IMG/VR virus record: IMGVR_UViG_3300021138_000016
Location: 1 to 64,000 of that record
DNA from: a virus
Direction: 5' to 3' (one strand)
DNA length: 64,000 nucleotides
The translations under genes were made by a program, and so were the position numbers. Every line of letters starts with the position of its first letter. The stretch's first letter is position 1. Positions 47,462 through 56,207 of the stretch are shown here, piece after piece. The notes under the pieces are model-generated. The model worked only from the letters and a program-made list of their open reading frames with translations. It was not told where the DNA came from and searched no databases.

Positions 47462-48058
47462 CTACGAACTACAAGCCCCAAGATAAACCGTATCTGTACC
47501 TTGCACCAAACTTTGGAATTGGGTGTAAGTATAGTAGCTTTGAATTGTGTAGTGGGATGTGTTACTAAAGTTACTTCTCATAACCGCAGTACCTACATAT
47601 AAACCTACATAATCATCTGCGAAAGCATCGTGCGCCCCTGCACTACCATCATCATTACGATAAATACACAAAGAGTTTATTGAAAGGGGAGTGAAAGCAG
47701 GTGCATTACCTCCGTATAAGTTGGCAACAATAGTTGGGACAGTACCGCAACACGCATCACACGCTTGTTGAAATACCGCTATTGACGTAGCATCAATCAT
47801 CACATCTTGACCGTCTTGTTCTATCCAAAAACCTTGCAATGTATTAGCGTCCAACAACTCGTCAGACGTTGGTTGGAACGTTGGTTCATACAAGATTATT
47901 GTGCCATCACCGGGAGCAAGGATTCTCTTTAACCAAACAGGTCTTGGAGAAAACGCTTGTAAGCGTTCACAGTTTATAGATATGGTAACCCCTTGACCCC
48001 CAACGTAGGAGTTCATCGTACCATTGTAAATGACGTAAGCGTTGATTAAATTTGCCAT
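47462..48058 (-). CDS. Small capsid-associated protein, 198 aa
   Basis: Ser/Thr/Ala/Gly-rich with an A-C-D-A-C-C-G cluster near 105-111 and a Tyr-rich C-terminus. The second gene after the major capsid protein; a decoration or head-completion protein is likely from position. It is followed by the start-site hairpin. Confidence 0.5.
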   Translation of the reverse strand: MANLINAYVIYNGTMNSYVGGQGVTISINCERLQAFSPRPVWLKRILAPGDGTIILYEPTFQPTSDELLDANTLQGFWIEQDGQDVMIDATSIAVFQQACDACCGTVPTIVANLYGGNAPAFTPLSINSLCIYRNDDGSAGAHDAFADDYVGLYVGTAVMRSNFSNTSHYTIQSYYTYTQFQSLVQGTDTVYLGACSS

Positions 48059-48077
48059 TGTATTTGATATTTATAAT

Positions 48078-49076
48078 TTATTTAAACTGTTTTGCTACTA
48101 TTTGATTCAACTTGATTATTGCTTCAAAAATGTCGGCATCCAAATAATTCTCAAAGACGTAATCCAACATCCCTTCTCCCTTTGCAGGAATATCTTTCAA
48201 TAGAACTTCTTTTTTTGATTTACCTACTACTATTTCACCGTCAGTAGTCAAATCTAAGAAGTTGTTGTCAGACTTAATCTTTTCAAACAAAGCGGATACA
48301 TCTCCTTTGTACTTAGTAACTCCGTTTATAATAATTTCGGGTTCTTTATCAGCAAGTTTCTTTAAGTGGCTAAACTTGTTTTCATCTGCCACCGTATTGT
48401 CTCCTGCACCGTACAATATACTATAAAGGTTCTTTACCTTGTTTCTAGTGTTATCCAAACCAGCTTCGTTTACTATTTTCAACGCCTCGAATTTAGAATC
48501 TAAGAATGATTCGTTTTCTGATTCAACAAATTCATCTTTGTATTCTTCAAACATAGAGTTGAAGTGTCTTGGGTCTTTACTTACACTATTCTTGTTGTAT
48601 GGGCTTGCTTTTAAAAATTGAATCTTATAAGGTTCAATATCTTCATCAAACTCGTTTACTCCACTTGTTAGCGTAATAAAGAAGGCATCTGCTGAACTAG
48701 CATCATTATCATTAATGTTTTTATCTGCATTAAGGATAAGGTTTTGATACTGCGTGTCCAATGTGGCGTAAGATTGAAGAAATCTAACGGGTATCAAACT
48801 ACCTTGTGGGTCTCCCCATTTAAGTATCTTGATTTTCCCCGAATAGTTAGTGTCTTTGACATCTAATACCTTTTCGGGGATTTTACCGTTTTTATCCAAT
48901 CTTACCGCCCATATATCGGCAGAGTTTGGAATCCCTACGGATTGCGGTTGTAACGTGTATTGCGTTTTTGTGCCGCTGTCCGTAACTGATTGCCCACTAT
49001 TCTTTTCAATGAACTGTCCTGTCAATGTTGCAGGTCTATCACCCGCACCTGCGAATACTTTGTACTTCTGTCCCAT
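48078..49076 (-). CDS. Capsid-region protein, 332 aa
   Basis: Begins with a beta-like segment (K-Y-K-V-F-A-G-A-G-D-R-P-A-T). A long charged section follows, rich in Lys/Asp/Glu with helices (F-N-S-M-F-E-E-Y-K-D-E-F-V-E). It is the first gene after the major capsid protein, in the place often used by auxiliary head proteins. Unrecognised. Confidence 0.5.
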   Translation of the reverse strand: MGQKYKVFAGAGDRPATLTGQFIEKNSGQSVTDSGTKTQYTLQPQSVGIPNSADIWAVRLDKNGKIPEKVLDVKDTNYSGKIKILKWGDPQGSLIPVRFLQSYATLDTQYQNLILNADKNINDNDASSADAFFITLTSGVNEFDEDIEPYKIQFLKASPYNKNSVSKDPRHFNSMFEEYKDEFVESENESFLDSKFEALKIVNEAGLDNTRNKVKNLYSILYGAGDNTVADENKFSHLKKLADKEPEIIINGVTKYKGDVSALFEKIKSDNNFLDLTTDGEIVVGKSKKEVLLKDIPAKGEGMLDYVFENYLDADIFEAIIKLNQIVAKQFK

Positions 49077-49114
49077 TTTATTCTTTTAGTTTATTTTTTT
49101 AGCTTGTTTGAATC

Positions 49115-50608
49115 CTAGTTATAAACGTTACCCCTAGAAATCATACCCAACTGTGTTGGCTTGTGTATTTCAAGACCGAAACTGTCTTTTGCAAATACTG
49201 ATGCGATACGACCACCTTCATTTCTGAAATCGTGCATCCATACCTTTTGGTCTTTTGCAGGTTCAGCACCTTGAATATTAACATAGTTCATAATTGGAAC
49301 TCTGTTGCCATCTGTATCAGTGTAAGCCTTTGCAGGAAGTAATGCTGCAAAATATTCCAAAGGACGACCTAATTGGTAATCATCGAAAGCATCCATTTGA
49401 TAAGTAAGGAAATGGTAGTTATTCCAAGAGAAATTACCAAAGTTAAAATATTCAAACTCTCTCATTCCTTCACCACCTTCACCAAACAATCTGTATTGGT
49501 AGTTTTGGTTGTAGTTACGAACCAATGCTGCGATTGCTTCGCTCCAATCTAAGCCAAAGTTGAAGTCGTGAATCATAAAGTAATCAGTAGAACCATTTAC
49601 TTTACGAAGTGATTTGATAATAGAGAACAACAATGATTTGAAAGAACCACCCAAGAATTGGTCGTATGCGTAGTTGAATAACCCGTATTTTCTGATAGTT
49701 GGAATCAAACCATCGAAATCTTGGTCTAATTGGCTATCGTGTTGGTTGAACAAGGTTCTCATAATACGGTTTTGAGTAATCCAAGTTTCAACTTCCATTG
49801 ACAATTGTGGGATATAGAAATAATCTATTGTGTTACCGTTTGCATCAAGACCCTTTGCAATCATAATGTCCTTGTCATAGATGTAGTTATCTATTTCAGA
49901 TTCATCCACGTCAATACGTTGCTCATATTTTTGTACTTGTGAAGCATACAATACAGGTGGGTTCTTAACGATACCTTGACCTTGTATTTGATTTGCAGGG
50001 TATGGGTTTTGTACCGATTCGGGTTGATACTTAGTGTTAGTGTAGTTACGCATTGCGTTCATAACTACTGTATATTGACCTCTTACTGTAAGGTCTAACA
50101 CTTGGTTATTGATTGGTTGCAATGTTACTGCATAGTTACCTGCCGAAGTGGTAGTAACGTTTGTGATAGTAACTACTTGTTGGTTGTTTTCTTTGATGAT
50201 TGCTTTCAATCCAACTTCGGGTTTTGCAAACACACCGTTTTGGCTCAAAGAAGAACGACTGATATTAACAGTTACAGGAACACCTGCTGGCGGTACAGAG
50301 CCACTTGCTTTCAAGATAGCAAAAGAGAATGTTTGGAATTGGTCGTATTCAGCCCACCAAAACTTTCTTGACTTAACCATTTTAGTGTCAGAACCCAATT
50401 TAGATTGAAGTTGTGACAACAACCCCCAAATAGAAGTTTTAGGATAAGGCAACACGGGAGCAATATTCCCATTAGCACCCCTTCTTATACTTGGTTGATA
50501 AGCAACTTGCTTCAACGGGTCATAGAAAGTCAAAGGTGTTTGACCTTGTATTACTTGGTCGATACTGAACGACCCTGCTTCTGAAAAAAACTGATTCTGA
50601 TTTGCCAT
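49115..50608 (-). CDS. Major capsid protein (HK97-like fold inferred), 497 aa
   Basis: Directly follows the scaffold-like gene, and its length is within the range of crAss-like major capsid proteins. Residues about 75-90 have K-S-R-K-F-W-W-A-E-Y-D-Q-F, similar to the W.E.D segments of such capsid proteins. A P-like long-helix region with V-E-T-W-I-T-Q-N-R-I-M follows near 275, and strands with D-Y-F-M-I-H-D-F near 340. Codon choice here looks more regular than in small genes, as in highly expressed genes. Identification rests on gene order and general texture. Confidence 0.72.
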   Translation of the reverse strand: MANQNQFFSEAGSFSIDQVIQGQTPLTFYDPLKQVAYQPSIRRGANGNIAPVLPYPKTSIWGLLSQLQSKLGSDTKMVKSRKFWWAEYDQFQTFSFAILKASGSVPPAGVPVTVNISRSSLSQNGVFAKPEVGLKAIIKENNQQVVTITNVTTTSAGNYAVTLQPINNQVLDLTVRGQYTVVMNAMRNYTNTKYQPESVQNPYPANQIQGQGIVKNPPVLYASQVQKYEQRIDVDESEIDNYIYDKDIMIAKGLDANGNTIDYFYIPQLSMEVETWITQNRIMRTLFNQHDSQLDQDFDGLIPTIRKYGLFNYAYDQFLGGSFKSLLFSIIKSLRKVNGSTDYFMIHDFNFGLDWSEAIAALVRNYNQNYQYRLFGEGGEGMREFEYFNFGNFSWNNYHFLTYQMDAFDDYQLGRPLEYFAALLPAKAYTDTDGNRVPIMNYVNIQGAEPAKDQKVWMHDFRNEGGRIASVFAKDSFGLEIHKPTQLGMISRGNVYN

Positions 50609-50635
50609 TGTTTGTTATTTAAACTGTTTTTATAT

Positions 50636-51670
50636 TTATTTACCAAAACGCTCCCTTGCGGCTGCTATTTTTCTGTTACTTTCTTCTAAAGCATCTGCAT
50701 CAAATTTCCTTACAGGGGGCTGACCGCTTTGTTGTGTTCCAAAAAGGTTTTCTGCACCTATTGTAGAACCGTTTTTTACTCCTATACCTTTACCCACTTC
50801 GTAAGACCTATTAACTACCCTATCGTAGTTGTTCAATTTGATAAACCCTTGTATTTTAGATGCTATCTTTTCTTTTACTGCATCACGGCTATCTTTATTT
50901 GTAAGGTATTGGTATAGTGTCTTTTCGTTTTTGAAGGACTTTTCAATTTCCTTCTTTTGTTCCTTAGTCAATTCTATATCAATATCTACATCTACTTCGC
51001 CGTCTTTTACTTTTGCTACTAACTTATCTGTTACAGTAGTTTCAATTATATCGTCAATGAACTTATTAAATGCGGGGTATTCTGTTCTTAGGGTTTTGTT
51101 TTCATCGTATCTGCTTTTTGCAGTACCAAACTTTTCTTCAAGTGGCTTTCTTAATTCTGCTGCTTCTTTTGCAATCTTTTGTTCCCAACGTGCTTTTTGT
51201 TTGTCATTAGAAGCATTTAGGTGGTATTCTTCTTCAAAGTCTTGCTTTGCTTGTTCCCTTGCTTCTTTTGCATCGTAATCGGGATTTTCTTCTTGCCAAG
51301 CCTTCAAGTAGTTTTCAAAAACCAAGTCTGTATCTGATTTTGATTTTAGACTTTCATAGGTGTTAATTTCTTCAACCCCCATTATATCTTCGTCAGTAGA
51401 AAACTTAATGAAATCCGCTTTTTCTTTTTCTTGTTCCCTCTTTATTTGTTCGGGGGATTTGCTTGTTTCTTTTACTTTAGCAAAATATTCGTTTGCCGCT
51501 TCAATACTATCAAACCCCCACCCTTTTATTACATCTTCGCTAAAAGTAGGTTTTACTACTTCTTGTGGTTGTTCTGCGACTATTGGTGTTTCTACTATTT
51601 CAGTAGTACTGCTGCCGTTACCGCCTTCCCCTTCTTCTGTATTATAAAAAAAACGACTTTTAAAAAGCAT
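50636..51670 (-). CDS. Scaffold-like protein, 344 aa
   Basis: Highly charged, helical and coiled-coil-rich, with almost no aromatic core outside two short regions. This is typical of phage scaffolding proteins and of their place just upstream of the capsid gene. The acidic linker (E-E-G-E-G-G-N-G-S-S) lies near the start. I place the start at ATG 51670 rather than the longest frame (51865). The extra 65 residues are unlike the rest, Cys-rich, and would run through the promoter and first gene of the plus cassette. No protease triad was seen. Confidence 0.62.
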   Translation of the reverse strand: MLFKSRFFYNTEEGEGGNGSSTTEIVETPIVAEQPQEVVKPTFSEDVIKGWGFDSIEAANEYFAKVKETSKSPEQIKREQEKEKADFIKFSTDEDIMGVEEINTYESLKSKSDTDLVFENYLKAWQEENPDYDAKEAREQAKQDFEEEYHLNASNDKQKARWEQKIAKEAAELRKPLEEKFGTAKSRYDENKTLRTEYPAFNKFIDDIIETTVTDKLVAKVKDGEVDVDIDIELTKEQKKEIEKSFKNEKTLYQYLTNKDSRDAVKEKIASKIQGFIKLNNYDRVVNRSYEVGKGIGVKNGSTIGAENLFGTQQSGQPPVRKFDADALEESNRKIAAARERFGK

Positions 51671-51696
51671 ACATTTGTTTAAATGATTACACAAAG

Positions 51697-51729
51697 TTGG
51701 TACAGTTTGTAATTTTAATACTATCTTTG
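51697..51729 (+). promoter_or_regulatory. Promoter of the plus-strand cassette
   Basis: TTG at 51697-51699 and TATCTTTG at 51722-51729 with a 22-nt spacer match the Bacteroidota consensus. Transcription would start about 12 nt before ATG 51748. The element lies just outside the scaffold-like gene. Confidence 0.65.
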
Positions 51730-51747
51730 TCGGACATAAATTTTTAT

Positions 51748-51975
51748 ATGTCAGATACAACGCCCCGTAGGATATACCTAAGAGTAAGTGAATTTGAATG
51801 GAGGAAGTTTCAAAGACTAAAAGACAATGGCATTGGCGCAAGAGAGATTTTTGAAATAATATCAAATCAATGTTTATGCGAAAAGTGCAATAAGATAGAA
51901 ATGGTTGCGTTTAATAAAGAAAATGGAGAACCTATAATAATCCCCAATAAAATTTTAACTAAAAGAAATAGATAA
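51748..51975 (+). CDS. Cassette protein A, 75 aa (RHH-like with CxCxxC)
   Basis: I use ATG 51748; the longer TTG frame would begin upstream of the transcription start. P-R-R-I-Y-L-R-V-S-E-F-E-W-R-K-F followed by a Gly-turn helix (G-I-G-A-R-E-I-F-E-I-I-S) resembles a ribbon-helix-helix DNA-binding domain. C42, C44 and C47 (C-L-C-E-K-C) form a small metal knuckle. It may regulate the cassette or late genes. The RHH reading is a pattern impression. Confidence 0.55.
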   Translation: MSDTTPRRIYLRVSEFEWRKFQRLKDNGIGAREIFEIISNQCLCEKCNKIEMVAFNKENGEPIIIPNKILTKRNR

Positions 51976-52193
51976 TGAAAATAGAAATAGAACAAGCAGA
52001 ATACGATAAGCTAAAAGAAAGAATAGCTTGTTTAGAAGGGGATACCCTTATTTATAAAATGAAAATAGAGGCATTAACTAAAAAGTATGAATTTATTTAC
52101 AAAAATGCTTCTGAAAATTTAAAGAACAAAGTAACTTTTGACCGACAATTTATCCCAAGTTTTAGTGACATTTTTAAAGCATTAAAAAGATGA
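51975..52193 (+). CDS. Cassette protein B, 72 aa coiled coil
   Basis: Starts in a TAATG overlap with protein A. Residues 1-50 form a Lys/Glu heptad helix (Y-D-K-L-K-E-R-I-A-C-L-E-G), likely dimeric. The tail ends in a small Phe/Ser-rich segment. It overlaps protein C by 4 nt, so the three are translationally coupled. Unknown function. Confidence 0.6.
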   Translation: MKIEIEQAEYDKLKERIACLEGDTLIYKMKIEALTKKYEFIYKNASENLKNKVTFDRQFIPSFSDIFKALKR

Positions 52194-52882
52194 AAAAAGC
52201 AATAGAACTAGCAAAGAAGATAACTCTTAATATAGGGGTAGATAATACAGAACTACTTACTGATTACAACTTCCACAAAATATTTGAGCCTATATTAGAA
52301 ACAAGCGAACCCCACTTAATAAAGAACACCCTTATAGCAGCAATAATATATGGCTATGACAATGATAGTAAATGGATAGATACTAGACTAGATGGGATTA
52401 CTAACAATAAAAACATCCTTAAAGGTTTAAATGCTGACTTTAAAAACCCCACTTTAATAGAGTTTATAAACTTACAGCACGAACCATCTTTAGAATGTAT
52501 TGGGAATTTCTTGGATAGACTACCTGACTGGCGTTTTCGCCACATAAGGCGTTTGTTAGATTCTTATACTACTACTATGAATCAAGCATCCCCCGATGTT
52601 TCAGAAGTTGATGCCGAAAAAGTTGCAATGGTTTTTGTTAATTGGGGGAAAGCAATGGAATCTGCAAAAAGACAAATGTATGATTCACAAGAAATGCTTA
52701 AAGAGATTGAACGTGATTATCTAGCAACTAACTCTAAAACAGAAAGTGATTTGGGAGAACCATTTACAACCAAGACATTACAAATGTTTGAAGAAGAAAA
52801 TACAAAACGAGATGCAATGAGTTGGAATCAATACGTTAGAACCGTAGTTATTCCTAAAAGAAAAAATCCCCCTATTGTATAG
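52190..52882 (+). CDS. Cassette protein C, 230 aa
   Basis: An all-helical protein with no recognised domain. It includes I-A-A-I-I-Y-G-Y, W-R-F-R-H-I-R-R-L-L-D-S-Y and a long C-terminal acidic helix (E-M-L-K-E-I-E-R-D-Y), then a basic end. It converges on the portal gene with an 11-bp overlap of 3' ends inside a shared terminator. It is not a typical virion protein. Possible roles are late regulation or superinfection exclusion; neither can be shown from sequence. Confidence 0.6.
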   Translation: MKKAIELAKKITLNIGVDNTELLTDYNFHKIFEPILETSEPHLIKNTLIAAIIYGYDNDSKWIDTRLDGITNNKNILKGLNADFKNPTLIEFINLQHEPSLECIGNFLDRLPDWRFRHIRRLLDSYTTTMNQASPDVSEVDAEKVAMVFVNWGKAMESAKRQMYDSQEMLKEIERDYLATNSKTESDLGEPFTTKTLQMFEEENTKRDAMSWNQYVRTVVIPKRKNPPIV

Positions 52883-52897
52883 GTGGGAGTTTTTTTC
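52868..52897. terminator. Bidirectional terminator shared by the cassette and the portal gene
   Basis: CCCCCTAT/ATAGGTGGG (one bulge) forms a hairpin with a T7 run to the right and a T6 run to the left on the other strand. It covers both stop codons (52880-52882 plus, 52872-52874 minus). It insulates the cassette but would also cut the portal message from the scaffold and capsid genes unless antitermination occurs. Confidence 0.68.
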
Positions 52898-55418
52898 TTT
52901 GTTCCGCCTCTGCCTCTAATTCTGCCTTTGTTTTTGCTTCTTGCTGACGGTTATTGCCTTTTTGGTCTATTAATTGTGATTGTGATAGTGTCTTTAATTG
53001 TGCAATAAGTTGTTGAAGTTCCATCTTTATTTTACCTTCTTCATCAACAAGTGCTATCTTGCTTTGTGTTTGCGCTTGTAACATCATCATTGCTGATTGT
53101 TGTTGTGCTTGTTGCATTTCTAAAGCCCTCTGATGTTGAAGTTCCTCAAAATCGCTTTTCTTTTTCTCCATCTTATTTGCAGCGATAACCATTAATACTG
53201 CACCATACTTGTAGTTTTGTTGTATTGTATCTACTATTAATTGCACGTCTTGGGTTTCTATCTTACCATCCCTTAACATCTGCATTGCCATATTGATAAA
53301 GAAATCTGTTTTGGCTTTAACATCCTCTAATGAAACTGTTAGTGCCAAATCTTCGGCTTCGATTCCTTCAATACTGTCTAATAAAGAAGCGTTTGCAATA
53401 CCAATGGCACTTGTTAGTTCTTCCCACCTTTGTTTAAAGCCATATTTTTTCTTTTCTTTAATCATTGCTAATATATGCTGTACACATCTTTCCCCATACA
53501 TTATTAGCATTTCCCTACAAGCCTTTTCCATAAACCATATACCTTCATTAGCGGCGTTTAGTTGGGATGTTATTGATTGCTCATTTTGTCTTGGGGCAAT
53601 TTGACCTAAAGAAGCATCAGTAGCGGATAAAGCAACAGTCATTTGGTCGTATAATTGCATCATTACTTTTAAGTAATTTTCTGCTTTATCCAAATGTTTT
53701 GTATCTATTGGGACAAATAACTTAGAAGGGTCGTTTACTACTACATTACCGTTTTTGTCTCTGAATTTAAGCCAAGCCATACCGCTTTGTCTTAGCATCT
53801 TCCATTGTTCCATTGCCGCATCGTATCCATTATTCCCAGATGGCTTATCTTCATCTACGTTGCCTATGTTTTTAGAGTTCGCTTCGTCTGCCACATTCAA
53901 TAACCCACTTATCAAATCCCAATCCATTGCCAACCCTGTCATATCTTGTACTATACAGTTTTGGAATTTATGCCATAAAGTATTTATTTTAGGCATATAG
54001 GCTTGTTTAATATCCATATAAGATGGTCTTTCTACATCTTGCCAAATAACAAGTGTACTTTTAGCGTATCTCATATCAATACCATATCGGTACATATCAA
54101 TATCTTTTTTCATATCGAAAATGTACTGCGACTGCCAAGCCCAATCTGTTTGTTGGTTATTTTGAAGCCTATCTCCGGGCGGTGGGACATAATAACAACT
54201 GTACCAAGTGTTGTATATCCTTTGCCTTTTTTCTTCGCTATCTGTTTCGGGAATCCAATTAAGAGGTTTTGGTTGCCAAGTCTTTATTTTATCATTAACC
54301 AATTTTTCGGAAAATGATTCAGCATCTTGTGTAAGTATTGAAAAGAATCCTACTTGTATAAAAGCATTACTGCCGCTAACTCCCCCTGCTTTGGAGTAAC
54401 TCATATTGTGACCTGCACCTTGAACCTTATTTAGTTCAAATACTTCTTTCAATTGTTCGTCTGTAAGTGTTTCACCAAACCTTCTTACAAATTCTGCAAA
54501 GGTTATTAGTTTCTGATGATACCAAAATACAATATCTTCCCCGTTATGCGTTTTAAAGGGGGATGTAAACAATTCTGTTGGGTCTATGTATTCTACTGTA
54601 CCCCTACCGTTAGTTTCATCCGTGTACCATCTGCCACAAGCCCGATTAAAGTTTTTTATATCTCTATTGAAGTCTTGGGATATTATTCTCCACTTATTAA
54701 GGTTTATTAAATAGTGTTCTATACCTAATTCAAAAGCTAATTCAATATTCCCCCTGTAAATGTAAGATTGATATAAGGCAAGTGTTTGGGAATCGTTTAT
54801 TTGTGATTTTATGTAATCTAAAACCCCACTTATCTTATCTTCCTTTAAAGTAACATCCTTATCGTCCGATTTTTTACCGCCTTTTGTTGCTAATGATGCA
54901 GCATATTTATATGGGTCTTGGCTTTCTGATAGTGGGGACATATTTAATTCAACCAAAACGTGATTGATTATATCCCTAAATAAATGCTGATAGATTAACT
55001 TGTCTTTTTCTTTCTGCCTTTGCATTTTGGCATACTTATCTATTTCGTTTACTTGTATTTTGTTTTCAATCCCAATTTTATCTAGTTTTGCTAAAATGAT
55101 ATTATCTAAATGTGCGTCTATGGGGTTTGCCTTAAAATCTGCCGAAAAATAAGATGCAGTACCACCGCCGCCTTGTGGTGTTTTAGGGTCAATGATATTT
55201 ATATACTCTTGTTTGTTTAATTCTAGTACATCTAGTTTTCTGTAAATTTTTGCTTTTTTGGGGTCTAAAAACCTAGAACTATTTTTTTGTGCATAGAATA
55301 TGGCTTGTGCTAACCATAACTTAGATAGCTTTAAATCTTCGGGAAAGAAGTTTAAATCCGACCAAAATAAGGTTATATCTTTAACTTGGGGCGTGTTCGT
55401 AATTTTTGGCTTTGCCAT
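52872..55418 (-). CDS. Portal protein, 848 aa
   Basis: By position (after the large terminase, before scaffold and capsid) and build this is the portal that docks the packaging motor. Its helical wing/stem region contains Y-K-P-like basic segments. The C-terminal ~130 residues are a Gln-rich coiled coil (E-M-Q-Q-A-Q-Q-Q-S-A-M-M-M-L-Q), as in portal barrels. The middle has L-S-A-T-D-A-S-L-G-Q-I-A-P-R-Q-N-E-Q-S, a typical portal loop. Its length exceeds most portals, matching large podoviral ones. Confidence 0.72.
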   Translation of the reverse strand: MAKPKITNTPQVKDITLFWSDLNFFPEDLKLSKLWLAQAIFYAQKNSSRFLDPKKAKIYRKLDVLELNKQEYINIIDPKTPQGGGGTASYFSADFKANPIDAHLDNIILAKLDKIGIENKIQVNEIDKYAKMQRQKEKDKLIYQHLFRDIINHVLVELNMSPLSESQDPYKYAASLATKGGKKSDDKDVTLKEDKISGVLDYIKSQINDSQTLALYQSYIYRGNIELAFELGIEHYLINLNKWRIISQDFNRDIKNFNRACGRWYTDETNGRGTVEYIDPTELFTSPFKTHNGEDIVFWYHQKLITFAEFVRRFGETLTDEQLKEVFELNKVQGAGHNMSYSKAGGVSGSNAFIQVGFFSILTQDAESFSEKLVNDKIKTWQPKPLNWIPETDSEEKRQRIYNTWYSCYYVPPPGDRLQNNQQTDWAWQSQYIFDMKKDIDMYRYGIDMRYAKSTLVIWQDVERPSYMDIKQAYMPKINTLWHKFQNCIVQDMTGLAMDWDLISGLLNVADEANSKNIGNVDEDKPSGNNGYDAAMEQWKMLRQSGMAWLKFRDKNGNVVVNDPSKLFVPIDTKHLDKAENYLKVMMQLYDQMTVALSATDASLGQIAPRQNEQSITSQLNAANEGIWFMEKACREMLIMYGERCVQHILAMIKEKKKYGFKQRWEELTSAIGIANASLLDSIEGIEAEDLALTVSLEDVKAKTDFFINMAMQMLRDGKIETQDVQLIVDTIQQNYKYGAVLMVIAANKMEKKKSDFEELQHQRALEMQQAQQQSAMMMLQAQTQSKIALVDEEGKIKMELQQLIAQLKTLSQSQLIDQKGNNRQQEAKTKAELEAEAEQRKKLPPIQ

Positions 55419-55463
55419 TAATAAAAAATTTCTACAAAATTAGAGATATTTTTGGTAGTTCCA

Positions 55464-56201
55464 TTATTTTTTTGTATTGGTGGCTATCGCAAGTACATCT
55501 GTATCTACTACGCAATCAATTTTTTTGTCATTTAGTATAACGGGAAACACGTCCCTATCGTCTAATAATAGTATATCTCCTTTATTTATTGGTATTTGTT
55601 TGTTTAGATAAATAGGGGATGATATTACTTTCCTTTGATATGTTTTTTCTTCTTCTGTGTACAAAATATCAAATGCAGATACTTTTTGTATAACACTTTC
55701 TTCGTGTTCTAGGAATACATAAGGGCTATTGCTTATTAACTCACCCCCTCTTATTAATCCTAGTATTGGGCTTAACTCATCCACATCCCCTGCATAATAA
55801 ACTATGGTGGGTTTTGTTATCCTTCTGTTGGCATCAACTACCAATGTTTCTTTGTGATAAGTACTGTTGGCATTTACCAAAAATAAATCATCGTCACCAT
55901 CTTTACAAAAGAAGTTAGAAGAACTATTACAAACAGTATAGTCTATTATTGCTATATCCCCTACTTGAATGTTTTTCTCATTGGGGTTTACTTTCTCTAC
56001 TGTTGCTGTCTGTACAAACTTAGAGTTGTATGCTTCATCTATTTCATCAACCTTAATGGTTTTGAATAGGGTTACTTTACTACCATCGTCCCTAACTATT
56101 TGCTTTGTATAGATACTTTCTCTATGCTCTGATGTTATTCTTAGTAAGATTCTATCTCCTAATAACTGTACTTTGCTTAAATCTAAATCTGTGATAGCCA
56201 T
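55464..56201 (-). CDS. Protein with two GroES-like halves, 245 aa
   Basis: The N-terminal half has L-G-D-R-I-L-L-R-I (14-22) and V-G-D-I-A-I-I-D-Y (80-88). The C-terminal half has K-G-D-I-L-L-L-D-D (207-215) and D-V-L-A-I (235-239). These are the landmark strands of co-chaperonin GroES (x-D-R-V-x-V, V-G-D-x-V, S-D-I-L-A-I). Phage GroES-like proteins (T4 gp31 type) adapt host GroEL for capsid-protein folding. Its place between terminase and portal supports an assembly role. The tandem reading is inference from motif spacing. Confidence 0.55.
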   Translation of the reverse strand: MAITDLDLSKVQLLGDRILLRITSEHRESIYTKQIVRDDGSKVTLFKTIKVDEIDEAYNSKFVQTATVEKVNPNEKNIQVGDIAIIDYTVCNSSSNFFCKDGDDDLFLVNANSTYHKETLVVDANRRITKPTIVYYAGDVDELSPILGLIRGGELISNSPYVFLEHEESVIQKVSAFDILYTEEEKTYQRKVISSPIYLNKQIPINKGDILLLDDRDVFPVILNDKKIDCVVDTDVLAIATNTKK

Positions 56202-56207
56202 TTTCTT

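Noticed and set aside
51697-51747. TTG-start extension of cassette protein A
   Set aside because: It would begin upstream of the predicted transcription start; ATG 51748 fits the promoter.
50636-51865. 409-aa version of the scaffold-like protein
   Set aside because: The first 65 residues differ in style, are Cys-rich, and run across the promoter and first gene of the plus cassette. ATG 51670 gives a coherent protein.
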